Position numbers and translations under genes: made by a program. The notes below the pieces were generated by a model. That model was not told where the DNA came from and made no database searches. It saw only the letters and a list, made by a program, of their open reading frames with translations. A stretch of 64,000 bases of DNA from Montifringilla adamsi (taxonomy: Eukaryota; Chordata; Aves; Passeriformes; Passeridae): assembly GCA_017590115.1 (NCBI GenBank), contig JAGGNK010006448.1:9968099-10032098 (forward strand), given 5' to 3'. Of this stretch, positions 48,961-60,855 are shown piece after piece (the stretch's first letter is position 1; every line of letters starts with the position of its first letter).

Positions 48961-51900
48961 TAAACTCGGGAAGAATTAATCCCATCTTTCACCTTTCTGC
49001 AGCTCTGCTCCCAAAATCAGAGTTGTTTATTGGTATCTTGCCTGACAAAGTGAGGAGACATCATCTTGATCTGAAGCCTGGGAGGGTTTTGCAATTTGAT
49101 ACTTTTCTCCCTGCTGTAAACATTAAGAGTCTCTGCTGCTCCCTAATTCCCTGCTGACTGTGGAAACCACTGGAGCATGACTGGAGTGCGCTGAACATGT
49201 CCTGGAACTTCTCCTGTGTGGAGGAGAAGCGTGACATGATATAACTCATCCATGAGACTGAAGGAAAAACAGAGGGTTCTTAGGAAGAGAGCACACCACA
49301 GGGGAGGAGATGTCATGATTACCACTTAAGCTTACATGACATTCCCAGACTTCTAGTTTTATTGACTTATTAAAAACCTACAGTCGGCATTTTCAGCAGT
49401 TTAACTCATCTGCTTATTCTGCTGAACTATTTTTGGAGAATTTCCTTTGTTATTTAACTCACATTAGCTTTTAAATGCATTCATTCATTCTGTTCCAATT
49501 CTGCCTCTTTAGTCATGTAATTATTTCCATGTTTTCATGCCAAATATCTAGTTTGTATAAGTTTAGTCTTGGTCTTCTTACATTGGTTGTAGGTGTTGAT
49601 GATAGCACTTCAGTAGCCTACTTTTCTTAAGGTTTCCATTGCTTCTTTACCTTTGGCCAAATTTGCCAAAAACTTTTATATACATGTATATAATTGGTTA
49701 AAAAAATTAAAAAAAAAAAAAAACGCAAAAACACCTACCTTGGCTAAACCTAGCTTCCCAAAATCAAATGCTTTAAGGTAAACAAGGAATTATTTTAACA
49801 TTTGAGTGTGTAAGAGAAGATCTAGGTAATTAATTCACTTTTTTGAAGATGAAGGCTTTTTTCACTGTAGACTGAGTTTATATTTTTTTGCTTTAGGAGC
49901 CAGGCACTACAATACTTCACCTTACGCATATGCTAATTTTCTTCAGAGCTGCCATTTGGATCCCCTTAACAGAGAAAGATCCAATTGCCCTGAGAAGATA
50001 CCTTTCTTCAGAACTGTCTGTACTGCTAGAAATAGGTATAATTTGAACCAGGTTTTGTTTTCTCTGTTTTGAACATTCACCCAAACCTATTCCATGACCT
50101 TTAATCTCTCCATGAAATCACAAATCCTTGGTGTCAGACTGAAAAGCAAAACTGTGGTGTTCTGTAAAGCAGCCAACTCATTATTCAATTGCCATTTTTT
50201 GAAAGAAGACTATTTAAAATCAAAAGCAGGTTCAGGGCACAAAGAGCTATTGTGATTTAAAGTGCCACATATCCGGGCTTTACTCCACTGGAATGATTCC
50301 CCTCTCTACTAATTCCTAAGAAATAATGGATCGGCTAAGGTAAGCACATCAACTTATAAAAACCTCTGGGTAACAAACTCTGGGATGTCAATTATTGTTC
50401 TCAGGTAATCTGGCATACATTTGTAGACTTTGAGGCTTCTCGCAAAGCTTTCTCTGCTGCACTCTCTGTAGGATCTAAATCCAAACTTCCTTCTCTTCAT
50501 CTAAAAGAAGAAAAAGGTGAATATGTTGTCTACCAAGGTTCACTGTTACCATCTCCCCTTCTTTTGCCATATGCTGATGCTTCAGAGGAAACAGGAGGAG
50601 GTGGAGGAGGTGGTCTTGGTCTGTTGATGCAGTGTTTCCTCTCAGTTCCCATGACTCACCCATGCGTGGAAAAAGCATTTTTTGCACTTTGACGTACCTT
50701 TTCACTCACAATGGTACAGCTCAACTTGAGTGCAAACCTATAGTGTCCTTAACTTACAATCCACAGAGAACAGCTCTAAATAGAGGTCACCTTTCTCTCT
50801 TCTCTTCGCTTTTCAGCCCTCATCCATTATTTACTCAATTCTTTCTCTCTTGGATCAATATCTTCAGGCTAAAAACTTAAACTGTGAAAGTTCAGCTGTT
50901 TCTCATCCATCTGTGTTCCTGTTCTCTTTGAAGAGCTGTGTTGTGACTACAATCCTATTTAGAAAATATGTCTAAATGATCAAATTAACCAGCAATAGCA
51001 GTTCTGTTTCTTTGTTTATATTTAGGTTAATTAAGTCAGGTAACATAGATGGGCACTCAGTTAGAAGAAAGGATCAGGCACAACTTACATACTTTCAAGA
51101 AGATACTCTTGAAGTCACATGGGTTTTCTTTTTATTTTGGTTTCCCAAATGTCCACACTACCAGTATGGGAAACAATCTTTTTCTCTCAATATTTCTTTT
51201 CCTCTTTCTGACATGTTATATTTAGACCTGTTTTTACATGACTTGCATTGCTGCTAGCCTGGAGACTGATATCTTTTGTTGGTAACTCCTTTCGTCCAGT
51301 CAGTCAACCACAGCCAATCAAGTCAATGGTCAGCTTTGCTGGGCAGTAGGAGCACAGGGTGATCAGCAGTTATTTTCTGTTCAGGGATGGATGCTTGGGA
51401 GCAAAACAGAAGCAGCACTATTCATGTGTTACTGAATTGGAGCTGTATATTTGTGTGAAACCTACATATTTATATGAATTCTGTGAGGCCAGCTTTCCTA
51501 AGGAGAGGTTAAACTGCTGCAGAGATCAGGTTGGTTCTTTGAATTGCCCAGTGGTTATCTCTGAACTTAAAGATGCATATTTTGATGTTTAACTATTTAT
51601 GTTTAGTGACTTCAGATCAAAGATCTTGTACTTGGGGGATACACTGAGACACAAGACTTCCTATGGCATTTCATAACACTAAACACACTGAGGGATGCAG
51701 ATCAATATTCATCAGTAAGCACCATAGAATTTATCACTGACATTCATCTTGCCTGAAAGAAATTGAAATGCTCTGCCAGAAAGAACTGTCTCAGAAATGA
51801 AAATCAGAGAGGAAGAATTTCTGTGAAAAACTGTGTTTTTTAAAACTTCATAATCTGATTAGAAAATGCATTTCTTAGATGATATTGGAAAATTTATCCT

Positions 51901-54613
51901 TTTCAATTCTATGCTTTTGATATATTTTCAACATAGTAGCTGAGTCAAAACTTGTGGAATGGAAAGAAAACCTGGAGAGGAAGAGAAAGCAGCAACAGAA
52001 GAGAATCTCTGTGTTGCATTTTTATTTGTAAGGAGATAAGCTGTGCTTTTGTTTACAGTGAAGGAATGGAGACAAGGACATCTACTTTCTTTATTGCTCC
52101 ACACTTCCTTTTTGAGTCAGTAATCCAGTCTTTGATGTGGGATGAGTCAGACATCAACAGCAGATTTTACATTTTCTCAGTCTGCTACTGGGTGCATTAC
52201 AATGTTATGATTAGCTGAGAGCTTAAGTTCTTTTCCAAATTATAACAGCATGGATCTTCTTCTTCTTCCCAACACACACTAGATGCCACGGTGGGGTGGT
52301 TCTAAAAGTGAGCTCAAGAGGCAGTAAAACCAACTCATCAAGAAAAATCACAGATCTGATCAGTCACCTTTGGGAACAAGGTCACAAGGGGGGTGTAAAA
52401 TGTGCCACTGCATGGCAGCAGGTGATTTTAGTATCTCCCATCTTCAGGCATGATAAGGAAATGACTGTAAAAACTTCTCCCTTAAATAGTTCTAAGTTCT
52501 AGAAATATGTCATTAAATCTGCTTTTCAGGAAAACTTAAAAACTACTTAATCTATCAGTATTTTGGGGATTAAGTTAATCTACAGACGATTTTTCTTATA
52601 ACAGAGAGTGGAGTGACTGGAATGGCTGGAATTTTAGGTAGACTGATATGATAAAAAAACCAAGTTATTTGAACATCTTGACAATGGAAAATGTTTTAGT
52701 TCAGATTTATTTTCCAGAAAAGAGTGATTTTTTTTTTTTTTTTTGCTGCGTAATTTTAGAAGTAGCAACAAAACAAACAGTAGAATAATGAACTGCTACA
52801 ATGAAATTGTGCCATAAATCAGGGGAATCTGAAGGATTAAAAAGAAAACTGAAAAACATTTTATTTTTTAATGACCCTAACTGGTAACATTCTTCCTCAA
52901 ACCTAGTTCACACATTCATTTCAGGAGTTTCAGTTCAAATTCATCTCTTTCTTCTATGCTTCTATATGGTTAGTTTTGTACAAACAAGAATTGTTGATTA
53001 TAAATCTCCTACAGGAAAAATGAAAAAAAATATAAAGGAATAATGGGTAAACTGTTTCAAAGGACAGTAATTTATATAGGACTTCTGGATATCTGACTCA
53101 TAGGAAGGAAACTAGTACTAATAAGAAGAAAATTCAGAGAATGAAGAATTTGCTTACTTTTACACAGACTGATATATGGGAGTTTGTCCTTATTTTAATT
53201 TTGTATTGATTACAAAGCCTTTGCATAGGTTAATGATAAAGGTTAAAACTCTTTCAATAGTGAAAAGGATTGAATAGATGGATTTCTTCATTTAAAACAT
53301 GCATTATTGACAATTCTGATTCCAGCACCCTAGAGCCTTGAAGTTATAATGAACATGTCTTATAATGACCATGGATTTAGAAACTATGGCTGAAGAAAGC
53401 AATAGGAATAGATCTAATGAAGGTTACTGTGGTTCTCTCTACTTCAGACATAATTATTTTTGGTCTCTGGAAAATAAACCCAAGTCTTTTAGACACATAA
53501 GACTTGCTACTTTAGTAATATAGTTTTAACATATATGTTATTTATGCTAAAATTGACCTACAAGTTTAAAAAGTACATGTTAGCTATTTCAACTAATGAT
53601 GGTATCACTTTTTGGTTCTTAAGAATGTGAAACAAATGGAAATGCTTTGGTCTATGACACCATTTGTTTGTGTTACATTAACTCATAAAAGCTTTGTTTT
53701 CTCAATGGAAATACTGAGTTCATTAATGTATAATGTGAAACAAATGCCACTGTCAGCTTTGAAAGAAAACTTTCAAATACTGGACTAGAGACTTAATGTC
53801 TGCTGTTCTTTTAGTTAAAATGACTTGCCAGACTTATGGTAAGATCATTGGTTACACTCTATTTCTTGTGTATACAGGTTTCATAAAATATGCACAGTTA
53901 AACATGATATGTTGGATTCATTTCCTAGTATGTTGTTAAGTATGCACAATTTTCTTAGCTAATACCATTAGGCAGATTTCTTAATTGGTTTCTAACAATA
54001 ACAGTAATACTATTCCTTTGTTTGTATGTGAGATTACTTGCATCTTGGTATTCCCTCTACAGTTAAAATTGTTATTTGTGTTGGTTTGTGTATTATTACA
54101 ATGGACATACAAAGTTAAAAAAAGGATTTTAGATAAAATTATTTCCTTCAAATAAATATTACAGAAAATTTCTTGAGTATTTATACAGTTTGGTTTGTTT
54201 TTAAGTGAGCACCATTTCTCTGTTCCGCATCACCTTGTGGAATACAGCTCAGGTTCAGCTTTTTGGTACTCAGAGTTCTCCTTGGGATCTGATACAGGTT
54301 GCATGGGCTACTTAGGGGCAGCAATGAAAACTCAATGACTACATTTCAGTGAAATAAATGACTGGCCAATTGCAGAGGTGAGACTTATGAAGACAGTGAA
54401 AATTTGCTGCTAGGTTTTATGTCATATTACAGAACTTTCCTATGATACTAAGCAACACTCCAAATTTAAGTAATTTCATTGGCTATGTCTACATTGTCAA
54501 GTAACTTAGCTTGCGACTTGTCTCTTGGCTTCAGCTGTGCTTACCCACATCACATGGACGTTTGTTCACTTGATGCCTCAGGTTTTAGCTTTTATGGTTT
54601 TCAGATTCTGTAC
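48961..54613. other. AT-rich non-coding stretch, no gene seen
   Basis: No supported gene. A-runs lie near 49710 and a 17-base T run at 52728-52744. A hairpin-forming trio of related sequences at 53624-53746 is listed separately. All ORFs are under 95 codons with no recognised products. Confidence 0.6.
53624..53679. repeat. Inverted repeat with perfect 10-base core arms
   Basis: aaacaaatgg (53630-53639) pairs exactly with ccatttgttt (53660-53669), and outer aatgt (53624-53628) pairs with acatt (53675-53679), giving a hairpin with a 20-base loop and an asymmetric internal loop. A third, direct copy, aatgtgaaacaaatg, lies at 53732-53746. It could be a small decayed inverted-repeat element or chance. 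Confidence 0.6.
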
Positions 54614-54845
54614 TGCCTTAGTGTGTGGGTCTGGGCTTCATAATAGATGATAGTTAAGCTCTCTTCACAGAGTAGGTAGACAAAACAATTCCTTCTCTAG
54701 CTGGGAACCAAGGACAAATGATTCAAATCTCAGCTCGAGAGCATAAACAACACTGGACTAAAGAGAGAAAAACAAGAAGGATGGGACTTCATGGGTTAAA
54801 GACATAATTGGACGATTAACTCCATTGTGCTAATGGACCAGAACT

Positions 54846-54851
54846 TATAAA
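54846..54851 (+). promoter_or_regulatory. TATA box of the solo LTR
   Basis: TATAAA in 'acttataaaagtg', positioned upstream of the LTR poly(A) signal as in retroviral U3 promoters. In a solo LTR it could still drive transcription of flanking DNA to the right, but there is no sequence evidence that it does. Confidence 0.6.
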
Positions 54852-54871
54852 AGTGTTCCAAAATGGACCAG

Positions 54872-54894
54872 TTGTCCATTTTGTGACCATTTTT
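54872..54894 (+). promoter_or_regulatory. Perfect hairpin in the LTR
   Basis: aaaatggac and gtccatttt form a 9-base perfect stem around a 5-base loop (cagtt), just downstream of the TATA box and therefore near or within the predicted R region. Whether it acts in the RNA is unknown. Confidence 0.6.
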
Positions 54895-54962
54895 GGGTTT
54901 ACCTGAGTGGTAGCTCTGGCTGAGCTCTTGTGCTGCCCAAGGTGTATCCATTGAGGCCTCCT

Positions 54963-54968
54963 AATAAA
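54963..54968 (+). terminator. Polyadenylation signal of the solo LTR
   Basis: AATAAA in 'cctcctaataaagagc', followed by a T-rich then T/C-rich stretch, as expected at an R/U5 boundary. Confidence 0.65.
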
Positions 54969-55027
54969 GAGCTACTTTATTCTTTAGCTCTGTCTAGTCT
55001 CTGTTCCAGCCCAGCCTTTACAAGGCA

Positions 55028-58000
55028 TCACACTCCATGGCTGAGCATTAAGGAAAAGGATCTTGGTCACTCCAAAGTAAACTTCAAGTTCTGTGGATAA
55101 TTCATTCCAAGGACTGCTTCCAAATGGCAACACAAACCAGACGGCTGAAGGCTTGAGTTTCTCTGCCCTGCAGAGTCCCTCAACAGCAGGCTTTTTATTT
55201 TCAAACACTTTCCTTTGCCTGGATATCATATCCCAGAGTTTGTAATGCGTTCCTTCAGTTTCATGTTATAAAAACACCACCTGGTGGGTTGCAGCAGAGT
55301 CTTCATATTTATTTCGGACACTTTGAACTAAAACAAACAAACAAAATGATAACTGGATCTCTGAGCCTGGGAGATCACTGTGTGTGGCTTAAAAGGCATG
55401 CAAGGCATTGTACCATGTAGAGGAGGTTTGTTTAGCAGTTTCTTCTAGGTATTGCTGTCCCTGAGCACAGCAGGCATAAGCCACTCAACAGCACTTTGTC
55501 TGAAGGATCTCCTTCTGGGACACATATTTAACTATGTAAATGCAGCTGCAATGACGCTTTCTGTGCTTTAACAGGAAACACTTTCATGAAGTACTGGCTT
55601 CTCATAAATGTTTGCACACATCAGATATTTGCTACTTTCATGGCAATATGCAGCCCTTGATCCTGCCCTTCAACACCAGGTACTGAAACCAAAATTGACT
55701 AAAGGCAAGGGTTTAGGTATAAAAGTGAAAATATACTACCACAGGTGAAAGAATATGAACTTGATCAATATCTCACCTTTTTTATTATTATTTATTTTTC
55801 TGCCTAAAATTTCTAAAATGTAATCTATTTGCCACAGCTACAGGATTCAATATTTAGTTTTAGTTTTCCATCAAAGATATAAAGCTTGATGGTAGGGGAC
55901 ATATTGGGAAACACTCCCTAGTCACTCAGTGTTGAATCTGTTATGTAATTAAGTGTAGGGTTTGTCTGTTCAAATTCAGACCAAATATGTACATCTGAGT
56001 ATTCTACTTTCTTCTTCTGCATTTCCTTATTTCTCTGTGTTCACTGTAATGCAAGCTGCTGTAATTAACTTTCATTCAGTTGTCTACCTAGAAGGGTGAA
56101 AAGTCACTGGAGATGCTCTAAGATGTCCAAGACATCCTTAAAGGGTTTTATAAGAATCAGGCTACTTTTGGACAAGCAGATGTATGCCAAATATAATACC
56201 TCTCTTTCCTACACCTAAAATGCCTGTAGGTAGCTGTTTAACCAAGTGAACCCAAGGTGCAAATGTAGACTCTACAGGTACCAAGAACTAAGTGGAATTG
56301 TTTGCCCCTTACAAATCTTACAGTCTTCTAAGCTCATCACTTCAGCATCAACATAATGTTACTTTATGCTGCATTTGGGGTGGTGCCACACTTAACATTT
56401 CTGACACAAAGTGAACTGTTTAAACAACACAGCAAACAGATGAAATTTTGCTCTGCCAAAATATGAACTTGTGTTCTGATGCAGTAATATTAATCACAAT
56501 GTTTGTGGAAATTCTTTTGCTGATTATTTTTTCTAAACCAGAGCAGGACAATACTTTAAATTGCAGCTATTTACACAGTTTCAGAGCTGATGCTGGGGAC
56601 ATGACTGTGATACTTGTCAGCTTTGCTTTATGTAGACTTATGCAAACATGGTATTTGGATTTTAGTTCCCAAGCTATTTATCTTCTCCTCTGCTGAAATT
56701 ATAAATTTCATCAGAAAAAAAAATCTCCCTGAATCTCAGATGAGACTTCTGAATTTTACCATCTTTCCAGTCAAAATATTAATTCTAGTATGATTTTATT
56801 AGTAAACTAGACACTTATCGGAGATAATTTTAAATATTTGGGAAACTTAAATGCCATTTCTGTAACATAATTCTAGATTCAGATATATGAGGAGACTAAA
56901 ACCAAACAAGTTTGCTTTGTTTCTGGTCTGTTCTGCTAAAAATGATTGGATATCTCTCATTGCAAATGTGCTGTGAACTATGAAAGTTAAATTCATTTAC
57001 AGGGAAGGATCACTTCTTTTACAGACTATGATATATGAAAGGTGGCATATATATTTAAATCCTGATTCATAATGGACAACAGAACCTACTAATTTAAATA
57101 AAAAGGATAGTCTAGGTTTAGGAATTAAATCGATAGTTTTACTTATTAGAACTAAAAAATACCCCAGTAACATAGCACAGCTCTTTTCAAATAGATTATT
57201 TTAAAGGAGTGTTTTTCTTTTCAGTGATTTTTTTCACCAGATGATGCCTATACATATTTTTTGCACTTCATATTTCAATAAAGTCAAATTGTGGCATAGA
57301 CTTATGGAGCTGAATAGGTGACAGGTTTGCTGTATGATTACACTACTGTTCTAACAGCGTATTAATTTAAGATCAGAGATTATACATAATGATTTAGGGC
57401 ATTTTGATGGAACAAAGGAAAACATATAGGTAGGTTTGAATATTTTTTTATAACACTGCTTGCATGGGGACTTCCAAAGTCGGTTTCTTTCCTGGAAAGA
57501 AAAAAAAATTCCCATCAAAAGAAATCCCTATTTTCTGATATACTGTAAATTAAATTTTCACTAGGAATTACACCTGACTGTCACTGTTTATTATCTAGTC
57601 ACATTGTCTTCAGATTCAAAACACATACAGAGGAAGTTGGGTATTTCTTCAACTGCAAGACCTAAGAATATTTTTCATCTTTATAGGGCTTAGCTTTTAT
57701 AATTTATGTCCTGTATAAGGCTCAATCTTTCACTACTCTGATAGTGCATCTGTTAATATTGGAAAAATCTACTTTGTTATACCTATAGCACTTGCTGAAC
57801 TGCTTTGTTTTGTAGGTGAGAGTTGAATTTTTCACTTACTGAAATTAGTCTTTTTAAATATGAGAAGACCTCACTAAAACTCTGAAGAAATTACAAAAAC
57901 ATTTTTTTTCTTTTGTTCTACTTAAAAACCTTCTGTGAAAAAAACCCCCCTTGATATACCTTGATAGTGATGATTCACCCAAAATACTTCCAGCGAAGAA

Positions 58001-59630
58001 TTGGTTGACTGATGTTTTTCTACACAGGCTGTTGAAAGTACCTGATGAGGAAAAGTTGTATTCCCTCCTTCTCAACATCCGTTCTGTCACTCTTGTTTCT
58101 TCTATGTTCACTTGCATTGTATTCATACAGCTAATTTTCACAAATTCCAGGCAAGAGAATGGGATTGATAAACCCACATGAAATATCAGGGTATTGCTTA
58201 GTACAGCAACAAAGATTAGTTCATTCTGGCAGGTTTTTTTCAGAAAGCATCCAGCAGGTTTTTCAGACAGCATGTTTGACTTTAGATGTCTCTTCCCTTA
58301 ATGCTTTTTTTCAAGGCTGCAGGAAGGATGTTTGAGTACATAGAGCAGAAGTTCACAAAAAGCAGCTTTCAAGCTGCTTTTAGAGAAAAGAGTACCTTTA
58401 ATGCAGGCACCGAAAAAAATTGTTCTTTTTAAGAATGACTGTCCTCTGCAACTTCTGCTAAACCAGCTTAACAAAGAAGACAACACCATGACTAAAATAT
58501 TTATACTGTGTTATAGTCACATTTAAAAAAAAAAAAAAGATTCACAAGTTTATTCATCTTTCCTAATGATACAGAAAGGAAAGAAGCACCTAAACAATGA
58601 ATACTGATGCAGAAACTCAGACTGTAAAATCAATATATCAGCTCAGTAGAGCTGAGCTTTTTTCTAATGCTGCTCTTCCAGCAGTAGAGTTTACCTTCTG
58701 AATTATATATGTATTGACCTAATTACATAAATATTGACTTTGCTTTATATGAAGCTTTTTTCAGCCTCAGTGTAATTACAATGTCAATATTTGTTGTATG
58801 TAATAACACTGAATTTAGACTTGTTAATTTTGATTGATAGTGGCATGCCACAAGTTATTATATGGGATAAGACAGATAAGTTAGTCTACAAGCATGCATA
58901 GCAGATACAAGCAGCTGACAATGCTACCAAATTTCAGTGTGTCTCTAAGACCTTCTGTTTCCCATGTGTAATCAGGCAGAGGAAATATAACGGGTGATTA
59001 CATCCTTGTTCCATAAGAGTACTGTTTTGAGGTGGAGAAATACTTACCCTGGGAGAAAAAAAAAAAGTACAAATATTCAGCTGGGAACTCAGTAAAAGGG
59101 TTCCTGTTTAAAGTTAGCTTTAGAACTTTTCCTTACAATATTGTGAAGTCTGTTTAAATTGTGCCAAAATGGAGGTTTTATATAGCAACAACTATATTTT
59201 TCTGCATACTTTCCATGAGTTATACATTATTTTGCAATATTATTGGGACCCAGACACAAGAAATTTCACATTAAATTATTTCCTTTTTCTTCAAATCCAA
59301 GAAAGATGTGAGCAGTGGACTTTTAGGTACTACTGGGACTTGCAAAACTGTTCACTTCAGTCTGTAAATGTTTGCTGAGACATATTTCTACAAGAACAAC
59401 TTTGTTCAGAGTTGGCAGACCTCAGAAATGCTTTCAACGATGAATAGCCGTATAGTATAGTGCATATTTCTAGATGCAATTATAAAGCATTTGAATTTGG
59501 CAGTAACATGAGAATTAGAAACCAAACTGTGACAGTCTGTGCACTGATGATATTTAAATTTTTTCTAGCTATAATATGTTGCCAGTAGTGACAAGGCATG
59601 CATCATACTGTATTTTCTTATTTGTCTCAG
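55028..59630. other. AT-rich non-coding stretch; candidate intron
   Basis: No gene or dispersed repeat that I recognise. A short (AAAC)n run lies near 55327-55345. If the candidate exon at 59631 is real, this is the 3' part of its preceding intron, with a polypyrimidine-rich end ('attttcttatttgtctcag'). The minus ORF 57854-58273 (139 codons) has no recognised domain and is taken as chance. Confidence 0.5.
58723..58803. repeat. Imperfect inverted repeat
   Basis: ttacataaatattgac (58723-58738) is inverted in gtcaatatttgttgtatgtaa (58783-58803), with a 4-base insertion in the right arm, spanning about 44 bases. Additional weak pairing continues into the loop around taattaca. It could be a relic of a small inverted-repeat element. 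Only the arms are convincing. Confidence 0.55.
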
Positions 59631-59791
59631 CAGGGATGCCAGACAAGACGAACCTCAGTGACGTAAAGCAAATCCATCAAACCAACGATGGCAGCACTTT
59701 AGACACAACTGGAGCAGGATGTACAGCAATGGCCGATTATATGACATTTATGCTGATTAGTTTGGCAATACTGTTTCTCAGTCTTTGGTAA
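59631..59791 (+). CDS. Candidate last exon encoding a GPI-anchor signal
   Basis: A pyrimidine-rich tract ends in a tandem acceptor, ctcagcag; either AG leaves a phase-1 start. The exon then encodes about 52 residues before TAA. The order is a polar stretch with one N-glycosylation sequon (NLS at about residue 7), then a run of small residues, TTGAGCTA (residues 25-32), a short spacer, and the hydrophobic end MTFMLISLAILFLSLW right up to the stop. That is the layout of a cleaved GPI-attachment signal; a tail-anchored or single-pass end with no cytoplasmic tail is the alternative. Phase-1 boundaries are common in genes of extracellular modular proteins. Upstream exons are not visible here, and I do not recognise the protein. 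No close AATAAA follows, so the 3' UTR end is unknown. Confidence 0.4.
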
Positions 59792-60094
59792 CTGCTTATT
59801 TCTGGCTTGATATATGTATCTCACTGTCATCTATTTATCCCTACTCACAAGCCTGGAATAAGGGATCTGGTGAATATAGCAATATTTATGGTATCTTGCA
59901 TAAGATCAGCTAGTGATCTTAGCGCAGAATATTAACAAAAAGTTTTGTGCAATATTTTACCTGGTTTTGTTTATTTTAACACCTGTATAGTCATAAAAAG
60001 TCATGTTTTCTTTTTTAATCTTTTATGTTGAAAATACATTGTTTATGATTACCTTTCACTTTTACAAAAGCAATTTGTAAAAAAAAGAGTATTA
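59792..60094. other. Short AT-rich stretch; possible 3' UTR
   Basis: AT-rich DNA between the candidate exon's stop codon and the CR1 copy. If the exon is real this would begin its 3' UTR. No AATAAA is visible within it. Confidence 0.4.
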
Positions 60095-60855
60095 CCAAGT
60101 TTGAAACTGTCTCTGGAGATCATCTAGACCCTGATGCTCATAGTAGACTCACTTCTTGCAAGTTTCCTAAGACCAACTTCAGTTGACATTGGAATGTCTC
60201 CAAGGAGGGAGACTTTACTGACTCCCTGGGCTAATGGCACTAGTGCTTCAACACTCCTAGCAGATATTTTTTAGCTACTGTATTTCAGTTTGTGCCTCTT
60301 GCCCATTTTGCCCACTGAGTCCTGTCATGGCACCAAGAGCTTGGTTTCTTTCCTCCCTTTATCAGGTATTTACACATCTTCAAAAGAATCCACTCTGCAT
60401 CTTCTCCAGGCCAAACAGACCCAGCTGTCTCAGCCACTCCTTGCACAAGTTTTGTTCCCATACCTTAAAAATCTTCATGCCCTTTGCAGGAATCCATCCA
60501 CTATGTCCATGCCTCCCTTGTCATTGTCCTTGAGAGCTCAGACCTGAACATAACATTGTAGATGTGTCTCACTAGTGGAGAACAGAGGGGAAGGGTGACC
60601 TTCTTTGACCTGCTGATATTTTTCCTGATTCAGCCCAGAAGGTAGTTGGTTGTCTTTGCTGTGAAGGCACAGTTTGAGCTCTTTTTCAGCTTGGTGTTCC
60701 TTAGGACCACAAGGTGCTTCTGTGCAAAACTGCTTTTCAACCAGCAGGCACCAACCTGTTCAGGTGTATGGGGTTATTCCTCCCCAGGAACGTTCTGAGA
60801 TTCCCATCAAGCCAATTCTTCAGTCTGTCAGGGTCCTTCTGAATTCAGAATTATT
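60095..60855 (-). mobile_element. CR1 LINE fragment (older subfamily)
   Basis: The reverse complement of CR1 3' UTR and ORF2-end sequence appears on the + strand: 'tctggagatcatctagaccc' near the 3' edge, then phrases typical of the family such as 'cagacccagctgtctcagcc' and 'acatgtcaatgt'-like decay products, to about 60855. It lacks the terminal repeat, and no intact ORF2 frame remains on the minus strand, so it is more decayed than the copies at 36170-37282. It lies about 300 bases downstream of the candidate exon. Confidence 0.82.

Larger units (their letters stand above)
54614..55027 (+). mobile_element. Solo LTR of an endogenous retrovirus
   Basis: Retroviral LTR architecture is clear: a TATAAA box (54846-54851), then an AATAAA signal (54963-54968) about 117 bases later, then a T/C-rich U5-like segment ('tctgtctagtctctgttcc'). 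I place the ends at TGCCTT (54614) and AAGGCA (55027), which are inverted matches. A target duplication is not obvious at these ends; an alternative left end at 54555 would give a 5-base TCACA duplication (54550-54554 and 55028-55032). The U3 holds a perfect hairpin (see separate entry). No primer-binding site or coding region follows, so it is a solo LTR. Confidence 0.75.

Noticed and set aside
57854..58273. 139-codon minus ORF overlapping a 76-codon plus ORF
   Set aside because: No domain or start context, and the two strands are open together, which suggests a local lack of stops rather than coding.
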